Positions 5,199-10,245 of a DNA stretch of 10,245 nucleotides are shown one piece after another. Within the stretch, counting starts at the first letter, position 1. Each line of letters opens with the position of its first letter. The notes under the pieces are model-generated. The model ran no database searches. It was not told the DNA's origin and saw only the letters and a list, made by a program, of their open reading frames with translations. This DNA is from Candidatus Atribacteria bacterium (GTDB lineage: Bacteria; Atribacterota; Atribacteria; Atribacterales; Atribacteraceae). The position numbers and the translations under genes were made by a program. The DNA is taken from contig PWXL01000129.1 of NCBI GenBank assembly GCA_003561145.1, positions 1-10,245 on the forward strand, written 5' to 3'.

Positions 5199-6121
5199 AG
5201 GCAAAAAAGGTGCTCCGCCATGTGAGGGGGAAGTGTATCCGTTATGGTATCGCTTTTCTGCGTGCCCTTACGCCCCTGCTTGGAAGGCGTTTTCTGCTGA
5301 AAATGGGTGAGGACCTGGGGGCGCTGATGTATTTCTTCTCTCCCCGGCGGATTCAGAAAGCGCAAACCCGCTGCGCGCAACTCTTGGGAGTGAGTATGAG
5401 TGATGCTTCCCGTATCCTGCGTTCTTCCCACCGAAACCTGGGACGCAGCTTACTCGAACTCCTGGCTGTATCGCGGGGAAGAACTCTTCCCCGCGATATT
5501 TTCCGCATTGACGGAAAAGAATATTTAGACACAGCTCTCCGGGAAGGCAGTGGGGTAATATTGCTGTCAGCTCACCTGGGAAACTGGGAACTGATTGGAG
5601 CGTGGATGGGGAAACAGGGATATGAAATACATGCCATTGCCGCACGCTTTGACGATCCCTGGCTTACCTCGACATTGACCCAATTGCGAGAGGGATTCGG
5701 ATTGCGGACCATTTGGATGCATACTTTTTTACGGGAAGCATTGAAGGTTTTGCAGCGGAATGCTATTCTCGCTGTTCTCTTAGACCAGGCCGGCGGAAAG
5801 CATGGATGTGTGGCACCCTTCCTCGGGAAACCAGCGAATACTCCTCAAGCTCCCCTCCGCATCGCACAGAAAACGCAAAGCATGATACTTCCCGTCCTCA
5901 CTGTCCGTGATCCACGCAATCCCGGCCACCATATTATCCGTTTTTATCACCCTTTTCGTGTGAAACAGGGAGGCAAAGAAGAGGTCCAAGAAGCAGTCGA
6001 GCGGTGCAACAATCTCATCAGCCAGTGGATTCATGAACACCCCGACCAGTGGCTCTACCAGGGGTGGTTATACGACCGTTGGGATTGCAACTCATCTTGT
6101 AATCTGCCGGGAAGTGAGTAA
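5195..6121 (+). CDS. Lipid A biosynthesis acyltransferase, LpxL/HtrB family
   Basis: A 308-aa lysophospholipid-acyltransferase-fold enzyme that transfers an acyl chain from acyl-ACP to Kdo-lipid A or a related lipid at the cytoplasmic face of the inner membrane. The length matches the family (about 300). A basic start (MKAKKVLRHVRGK) and a hydrophobic stretch at about 15-30 give membrane association. The catalytic H-X4-E motif is HLGNWE (127-132). DQAGGKHGCVAPFLG (198-211) matches the family's second block, and HPDQWLYQGWLYDRW (282-296) the conserved C-terminal block. I chose ATG 5195 over the in-frame ATG at 5177: it overlaps the upstream stop as ATGA and has GGAAGGG nine bases before it, whereas 5177 has no ribosome site. 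Which acyl group or acceptor is used cannot be told; a phosphatidylinositol-mannoside-like substrate is less likely in this context. The codons at 5469-5498 form a strong hairpin. Confidence 0.92.
   Translation: MKAKKVLRHVRGKCIRYGIAFLRALTPLLGRRFLLKMGEDLGALMYFFSPRRIQKAQTRCAQLLGVSMSDASRILRSSHRNLGRSLLELLAVSRGRTLPRDIFRIDGKEYLDTALREGSGVILLSAHLGNWELIGAWMGKQGYEIHAIAARFDDPWLTSTLTQLREGFGLRTIWMHTFLREALKVLQRNAILAVLLDQAGGKHGCVAPFLGKPANTPQAPLRIAQKTQSMILPVLTVRDPRNPGHHIIRFYHPFRVKQGGKEEVQEAVERCNNLISQWIHEHPDQWLYQGWLYDRWDCNSSCNLPGSE
5469..5498. repeat. 30-bp near-perfect palindrome inside the acyltransferase gene
   Basis: TATCGCGGGGAAGA (5469-5482) and its exact inverse TCTTCCCCGCGATA (5485-5498) are separated only by AC. 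The 14-bp GC-rich arms encode residues around VSRGRTLPRDI of the acyltransferase. In RNA this would be a very stable hairpin if the tight turn opens one or two pairs. Confidence 0.75.
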
Positions 6122-6150
6122 AAACAACATTCAGAAGAGGAGTCACAACC

Positions 6151-7203
6151 ATGTCTCAGGAGAAAACAGGCAGAACTGAAACATTCATAGACCTGCGCAG
6201 TGATACGGTGACTGTGCCGACTGACGCGATGCTTGATGCGATGCGTCAGGCAGTAGTGGGAGATGATGTCTACGGTGACGACCCCACCGTGAACAGGCTT
6301 GAAAAAGAAAGCGCCTTGCGTATGGGAAAAGAATCGGCGCTATTTGTGCCCTCGGGGACCTTCGCCAACCAGTTGGCGATCCTGACCCATACATTGCGGG
6401 GAGACGAGGTAATCATTCCTGAAAGTAACCACATTGTCCAGCACGAGGTGGGATCCGCAGCCGTCATAAGTTCCGTGCAGCTGAGAACACTTCCCGACCG
6501 GTACGGAATGGTTGACCCCGACCAGATACGCATACGTATCCGTGAAGAAGATATTCACCATCCGCGTACAGGTCTTCTCGCCCTGGAAAATGCACATTCC
6601 GCGGGACGGGCAATTCCCCTGGTTCCTCTGGAGGATATGGCTCGAACGGCGAATACGGCAGGTATCCCCGTGCATCTCGACGGAGCCCGTATTTTCAATG
6701 CGGCCCATGCTTTGGGTGTTGAAACACCACGCATCGCACGCTGCGCCGATTCGGTGATGTTTTGCCTGTCCAAGGGGTTGTGCTGCCCGGTAGGATCAAT
6801 GTTAGCCGGTAATGCTTCCTTTATCGAGCGCGCCCGTAAAATGCGGAAACTTATGGGTGGGGGGATGCGCCAGGCCGGATATCTTGCCGCCGCCGGACTG
6901 GTAGCGCTGGACACAATGGTGGATAGGCTCAATGAAGACCATGAAAACGCACAATTCCTGGCACACCTTTTAGGCTCGTTCGAAGCAATAGAAATACAGC
7001 ATGAACAACTGGATATTAACATGGTCTTTTTCTCTCTACAAGAACACCGTTGTTCACCATCGAAGCTGGTGGAATACCTCTTCAGCCGGGGCATAAAAAT
7101 CAACCCCCCCATGGACGGCTTATTCCGCCTGGTTACTCATCACGGTATCCAGCGAAAAGACATAGAGTACGTGTTTTCACTCTTCGTGGAATTTTTTTCT
7201 TGA
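6151..7203 (+). CDS. ltaE: Low-specificity L-threonine aldolase (PLP-dependent)
   Basis: A 350-aa fold-type I PLP enzyme of the beta-eliminating lyase / threonine aldolase family, which cleaves L-threonine or L-allo-threonine to glycine and acetaldehyde in the cytoplasm. Motifs: DLRSDTVTVPTDAMLDAM (14-31), GDDVYGDDPTVNRLE (37-51), FVPSGTFANQLA (65-76), the cofactor-stacking His in ESNHI (91-95), ENAH (146-149), HLDGARIFNAA (175-185) and the PLP Schiff-base Lys208 in LSKGLCCPVGSML (206-218). The C-terminal small domain has GIKINPP and FRLVTHHGI. Length equals the usual 330-350. The ATG has GAGGAG (6137-6142) eight bases upstream and lies 29 bases after the acyltransferase stop, consistent with one transcript. 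ENAH replaces the more common ENTH, a mild change. Stereospecificity cannot be read reliably. Confidence 0.95.
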   Translation: MSQEKTGRTETFIDLRSDTVTVPTDAMLDAMRQAVVGDDVYGDDPTVNRLEKESALRMGKESALFVPSGTFANQLAILTHTLRGDEVIIPESNHIVQHEVGSAAVISSVQLRTLPDRYGMVDPDQIRIRIREEDIHHPRTGLLALENAHSAGRAIPLVPLEDMARTANTAGIPVHLDGARIFNAAHALGVETPRIARCADSVMFCLSKGLCCPVGSMLAGNASFIERARKMRKLMGGGMRQAGYLAAAGLVALDTMVDRLNEDHENAQFLAHLLGSFEAIEIQHEQLDINMVFFSLQEHRCSPSKLVEYLFSRGIKINPPMDGLFRLVTHHGIQRKDIEYVFSLFVEFFS

Positions 7204-7289
7204 TCTTTTTCAACTATCCTCGGTTGCCAGAGCACGAAAGCATGGGATACAATGGTGTAGATTCTGAATACATGAAGGAGGGAATAAGG

Positions 7290-7913
7290 ATGAGTCGGAT
7301 CAACTTATCAGAAGCCTTCCAAGCTCCTTTTACTTTACTGGGTACAATACCGGTGATCATAATCCCTGCCCTGATCGCAAGCGTTGTTGGTCTTGTGCTG
7401 GCAATCGCCGCACGAAACGTACTTTTATACGGATTACACTGGATGGTATTCGTCGTTGCTGTTGTAAGCTATCTTGTGACACTTTTCGCCATGGCCTGGA
7501 TCACGATTATGCTCTCAGACCACATGGAAGGACGCAAGGTGAGCCTGCAGGAAAGCTGGATAACGCTGAGCGGAAAAATCGGCAATGTAGCCATCACCCT
7601 CGTAATAGTTTCAGTTATCGTCTCACTAGGAACCTTCCTGTACCTGATACCGGGCTTGTTGCTCGCGGCACTTTTGCTGTTAAGTATACCCCACTCAGCA
7701 CAAACCAACAGTGCGTTCGATAAATCCATCCAGTTCTCTTTTCGCTTTCTGTTCAGTGAATTCAATTTCTTTCCTATCCTCCTCATTGTATTGGTAGGAT
7801 TTCTTTTACAACTCATACCTTTTGTGGGAATGTTCATTGGCAATCTCTTTATCTCTATATGGATTCCTTATGCGTTTCTGCAATACGGCGGTGAAGAAGC
7901 CCGGCCGGCGTAA
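7290..7913 (+). CDS. Polytopic membrane protein of unknown function
   Basis: A 207-aa very hydrophobic protein with about six membrane segments, roughly at residues 17-40, 49-74, 98-117, 119-134, 160-178 and 180-198, and a short charged tail (GGEEARPA). The stretch LYLIPGLLLAALLLLSIP (117-134) and the region DKSIQFSFRFLFSEFNFF (144-161) resemble the membrane domains often annotated as YciC/DUF975-like or glycerophosphodiester-phosphodiesterase membrane domain, where PGI-x-LA is followed by a conserved 'ALRRSW'-like segment; the match is by eye and weak. ATG 7290 is preceded by AAGGAGGG; an in-frame ATG at 7272 precedes that site and lacks its own. It lies 86 bases after the threonine aldolase and probably shares its transcript. 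No catalytic residues stand out. Confidence 0.85.
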   Translation: MSRINLSEAFQAPFTLLGTIPVIIIPALIASVVGLVLAIAARNVLLYGLHWMVFVVAVVSYLVTLFAMAWITIMLSDHMEGRKVSLQESWITLSGKIGNVAITLVIVSVIVSLGTFLYLIPGLLLAALLLLSIPHSAQTNSAFDKSIQFSFRFLFSEFNFFPILLIVLVGFLLQLIPFVGMFIGNLFISIWIPYAFLQYGGEEARPA

Positions 7914-7933
7914 GGACATATATCTCCCCGGTA

Positions 7934-7963
7934 TTTCCTGTGTTCCTGCAGGAACACAGGAAA
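7934..7963. repeat. Perfect 30-bp palindrome between the membrane protein and URO-D-like genes
   Basis: Each half is TTTCCTGTGTTCCTG and its exact inverse, with no spacer; as RNA it gives a 13-bp stem with a TGCA loop. It starts 20 bases after the membrane-protein stop and ends 46 bases before the URO-D-like ATG. Neither strand has a T-tract after it, so it is not a standard intrinsic terminator. It could be an operator, a processing or stability hairpin, or a REP-like element. Confidence 0.72.
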
Positions 7964-8009
7964 CCAATAGAGCGACCCAGTAGTATACAAAGAAAATGGA
8001 GAGTCGACC

Positions 8010-9038
8010 ATGAATTCTTACGAACGAACACTGGCAGTCCTGAATGGAGACATTCCCGACCGGGTGCCGACCTTCGAGTTATTGATAGATAAAAGGGTCA
8101 TCAAGGCAGTCGTGGGATCAGATGATTATCCCGCTTTTTGCGAAGAAGTGGAACTTGACATCGTGGTAACCGGGACCCCGTCCAAGCTGTACGAGGAAAA
8201 ACCGCTCGATGCTGCGCGTGGTCTCTACATCAACGAATGGGGTATCATCCGGCATTATGGGGGGGAGACGGTTTCCGTACCGGCCGGTGGTCCTCTTGTC
8301 AATCCTTCCGATATTGAGACATATCGCCCGCCGGACCCTTACGATGAGCGCCGCTACCGGGAGCTGTCTTATCTGCTCAAGCGCTTCAAGGGCAAGAAAC
8401 TTGTAGGTATGCACCTGCATGACGCTCTGAACTACCCCTATTATTTGCGGGGAATGGAGCGCTTTTTCATGGACACCATTGAAAACCCGGACCTCGTTTA
8501 CACTCTCGTGCAGATGTCAGTGGATCACAATATAGCCATCGCTGAGCGGGCTGTGGATATGGGAGCTGATTTTATCATTGTGGGTGATGACTACGGGACG
8601 ACCGCTTCAACGCTCATGTCCCCGCAGGCCTTCCGAACGTTTATAATCCCCGGGCTCAAGAAAGTGGTGGAAACCGTAAAAGCTCAAGGGGCCCTGTGCT
8701 TCAAGCATTGCTGCGGTAACATAAATACGATACTCGATGACATCGTGGAAACAGGCATCGACGCCCTGCATCCCTTTGATGCAGCAGCGGGTATGGACAT
8801 AGCCGCCGCCAAAAACAATTACCCTCACCTCACAGTAATGGGAGGGGTCAACTGTGCCGCGCCTCTCACCGATTATCCGGTGGATGCCCTGGTTAAAGAG
8901 GTGGAAAAGGTACTCGAACAGCTCATGCCGGGGGGACGCTACATTCTCGCTTCGAGCAACAGTATTCACCACCGGGTGAAAGTGGATAATGTACTGGCCA
9001 TGTGGGAAACTGTGCGCAAGAAGGGAGTATACTCATAG
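8010..9038 (+). CDS. URO-D / MtaA-CmuA-like methyltransferase family protein
   Basis: A 342-aa protein of the uroporphyrinogen-decarboxylase superfamily (TIM barrel). It is closer to MtaA/CmuA-type corrinoid methyltransferase-like proteins than to HemE, because it lacks HemE's N-terminal arginine-rich substrate motif. It opens with SYERTLAVLNGDIPDRVPTFEL (3-24), typical of the non-HemE branch. GDDYGTTASTLMSPQAFRTFIIPGLKKVV (192-220) and FKHCCGNINTILDDIVETGIDALHPFD (231-257) are family blocks; H233 and C235 fit the HxC zinc pair of MtaA-like enzymes. The late Cys usual for MtaA near ILAPGC is replaced here by ILASSN (312-317), so the third ligand is unclear; C282 is a possible substitute. Start is supported by GGAGAG (7998-8003). 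It is separated from the upstream gene by a palindrome and ends in a strong terminator. The substrate is unknown. Confidence 0.88.
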   Translation: MNSYERTLAVLNGDIPDRVPTFELLIDKRVIKAVVGSDDYPAFCEEVELDIVVTGTPSKLYEEKPLDAARGLYINEWGIIRHYGGETVSVPAGGPLVNPSDIETYRPPDPYDERRYRELSYLLKRFKGKKLVGMHLHDALNYPYYLRGMERFFMDTIENPDLVYTLVQMSVDHNIAIAERAVDMGADFIIVGDDYGTTASTLMSPQAFRTFIIPGLKKVVETVKAQGALCFKHCCGNINTILDDIVETGIDALHPFDAAAGMDIAAAKNNYPHLTVMGGVNCAAPLTDYPVDALVKEVEKVLEQLMPGGRYILASSNSIHHRVKVDNVLAMWETVRKKGVYS

Positions 9039-9041
9039 TTA

Positions 9042-9067
9042 AAAAAGGGGCCTTGCGACCCCTTTTT
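9042..9067. terminator. Bidirectional intrinsic terminator between convergent genes
   Basis: AAAAAGGGG (9042-9050) pairs with CCCCTTTTT (9059-9067) around an eight-base loop. A T-run follows the G/C stem on both strands, so it can end the URO-D-like transcript from the left and the binding-protein transcript from the right. It begins three bases after the URO-D-like stop and lies 27 bases after the other gene's stop. Confidence 0.9.
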
Positions 9068-9093
9068 ATATCGTGTTTTACTCTTTGAATCGG

Positions 9094-10245
9094 TTAACGG
9101 CGGAATTGATCGAGCCAGGTGCAATTGGCGACGTGATCAGGATCATGCCACCCTCCAAGCACTACGGCATCAGTCTTTTCTTCTTCCGGCCAGGTGATTT
9201 CAGGCATCCCATATTCGTCTACCCATGGCTGCCAGTACAAAGGATCGACATATTCTATCACGAGATCCGGGCTGTAAATAAGCTTTTGGAAAGTGGCATA
9301 AGCCGGTTCGATTTCGGCTTCGCGGCCTTCCCACCATTTAATGACGATATCACCGATTATTTCCCCGTTATCCCAGGGATCCCGCAGGATAGAACCCAGG
9401 ATACGGCCGTCCAGGATGGCTTCCACCTCTTCCTGGATACAGCCATAACCTATCACTCCAACATCTTCCATGCCTACCGCTTCAACTGCCGATGCTGCTC
9501 CCATGGCAGAAGCACTATTACCTCCGAATATTGCCTTTATTTCGGGGAAACCGGTAAGCCAGGAAGTCGCGATTTCGCTCCCCTTGATGCGGGACCCTTC
9601 CGCATACTCTTCCATGTAGTCTATATCAGGACGCCTTTCCGTCAAGACATCGAGGGCTCCGTCGAGTCGCTCGTCGGCATAATCACCGGTAAAGAGGCGA
9701 AGTATGCCAATCAGGCTTTCACCTTCCAGGAAATCAGCTAAAAATGCTCCTACCCTCTCACCGCCCTCGTAGTGTTCATATCCCACATACGAGAGAGCGG
9801 GAAACTCTTCTGGATCGAGCATACCGCGGGGTCCGACATTAAACCAGATGAGAGTGATCTGTTCGCGCTCAGCGAGTTCCACGATTGATGTATTGAGCAA
9901 AAGCTGCGTGGGATGGACTACAAGTATATCCGTTCCACGGATAATGGCCTCTGAAGCAAGCTGCAGAAGGCCTTCGTGGTCTCCGTGTCCACCGGCTGCA
10001 GACATGTGCAGGTTGTAGGGCTTTCCATAACGGGCTAATCTTGCACGCAAACCGTCAAACACATACCAGCTGTAGTCTGATACATGCAGGGAAAAGGTGA
10101 TGAAAGAAATATCGATTTCCTCTATATCTTTTGGTTCACCCAGGTTGGGCAGGTGCTGCATGCCGATGTGGAAATCGCCGGCAAATGCGCTTCCCGCCAT
10201 GGTAACCAAGAGAGCCAAACCTAATACCAATGACCATTTCCCTGC
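9094..10245 (-). CDS. Periplasmic sugar-binding protein, type-1 fold (5' end cut by window)
   Basis: A ribose-binding-like (Peripla_BP_4) solute-binding protein for an ABC importer. The frame is open to the window edge: codons for AGKWS lie before a TTG at 10230, and the Lys suits the n-region of the signal peptide, so the true start is probably beyond 10245 rather than at that TTG. The core VLGLALLVTMAGSAFA ends in AFA, where cleavage is expected before GDFHIG. The first lobe has the family pattern LLQLASEAIIRGTDILVVHPTQLLL followed by AEREQITLIWFNVGP. The second lobe has FPEIKAIFGGNSASAMGAASAVEAVGMEDVGVIGY and an ILDGRILGSILRDPW segment, as in sugar-binding relatives. About 383 codons are visible, longer than ribose-binding protein (about 300), with an acidic, Trp-rich C-terminal extension. 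It is convergent with the URO-D-like gene. The ligand is unknown. Confidence 0.9.
   Translation of the reverse strand, partial: AGKWSLVLGLALLVTMAGSAFAGDFHIGMQHLPNLGEPKDIEEIDISFITFSLHVSDYSWYVFDGLRARLARYGKPYNLHMSAAGGHGDHEGLLQLASEAIIRGTDILVVHPTQLLLNTSIVELAEREQITLIWFNVGPRGMLDPEEFPALSYVGYEHYEGGERVGAFLADFLEGESLIGILRLFTGDYADERLDGALDVLTERRPDIDYMEEYAEGSRIKGSEIATSWLTGFPEIKAIFGGNSASAMGAASAVEAVGMEDVGVIGYGCIQEEVEAILDGRILGSILRDPWDNGEIIGDIVIKWWEGREAEIEPAYATFQKLIYSPDLVIEYVDPLYWQPWVDEYGMPEITWPEEEKTDAVVLGGWHDPDHVANCTWLDQFRR

Noticed and set aside
7050..7289. Long N-terminal extension of the membrane protein in the same frame
   Set aside because: It overlaps the well-supported end of threonine aldolase, and AAGGAGGG precedes the ATG at 7290.
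9073..9741. Plus-strand frame of 222 codons near the right end
   Set aside because: It is antisense to the periplasmic binding protein, which has full family character on the minus strand.
1..10245. CRISPR array, insertion sequence, tRNA or rRNA genes
   Set aside because: No regularly spaced repeats, transposase-like frames or cloverleaf/rRNA signatures were seen on either strand.

Overview
The window looks like chromosomal DNA of a diderm (Gram-negative) heterotrophic bacterium of middling GC content. It encodes two exported ABC-transporter solute-binding proteins, a LpxL/HtrB-type lipid A acyltransferase and a lipoprotein-type serpin. Strong AGGAGG-type ribosome sites and clear -35/-10 boxes are seen. 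Gene content (family-1 sugar-binding protein, HutC-type GntR regulator, MtaA-like URO-D protein) would suit a spirochaete or a similar sugar-scavenging lineage, but the taxon is inference only. I see no tRNA, rRNA, CRISPR array, transposase or integrase.

Left part (1-2281, minus strand): a HutC/GntR repressor gene is followed downstream by a family-1 sugar-binding protein gene whose 3' end leaves the window. Each has a readable promoter, and each has a TGTWTATACA operator just downstream of the -10 box. This suggests one autoregulated, effector-controlled carbohydrate uptake locus. The binding-protein mRNA has a leader with a 15-codon ORF behind a near-perfect Shine-Dalgarno and a hairpin before the main ribosome site.

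Middle part (2282-9038, plus strand): a divergently transcribed row begins with a lipoprotein serpin whose stop overlaps (ATGA) the start of a secreted CapA-type metallophosphatase-fold protein. Next comes a roughly 290-bp non-coding gap holding a long-range 13-bp inverted repeat. A 42-aa membrane peptide gene then overlaps (ATGA) a lipid A acyltransferase. Low-specificity threonine aldolase, a six-segment membrane protein and, after a perfect 30-bp palindrome, a URO-D/MtaA-like protein follow. Several of these act on or in the cell envelope (serpin, CapA, acyltransferase, membrane protein); the aldolase and URO-D-like protein are metabolic.

Right part (9039-10245): a symmetric bidirectional terminator separates the URO-D-like gene from a convergent minus-strand gene for a type-1 periplasmic (ribose-binding-like) protein, whose 5' end lies beyond the window.

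The least ordinary items are the serpin with a degenerate hinge and shutter, the leader ORF and hairpin of the sugar-binding gene, the 42-aa coupled peptide, and two strong 30-bp palindromes, one inside a coding sequence. I did not find a clearly new multi-gene system.
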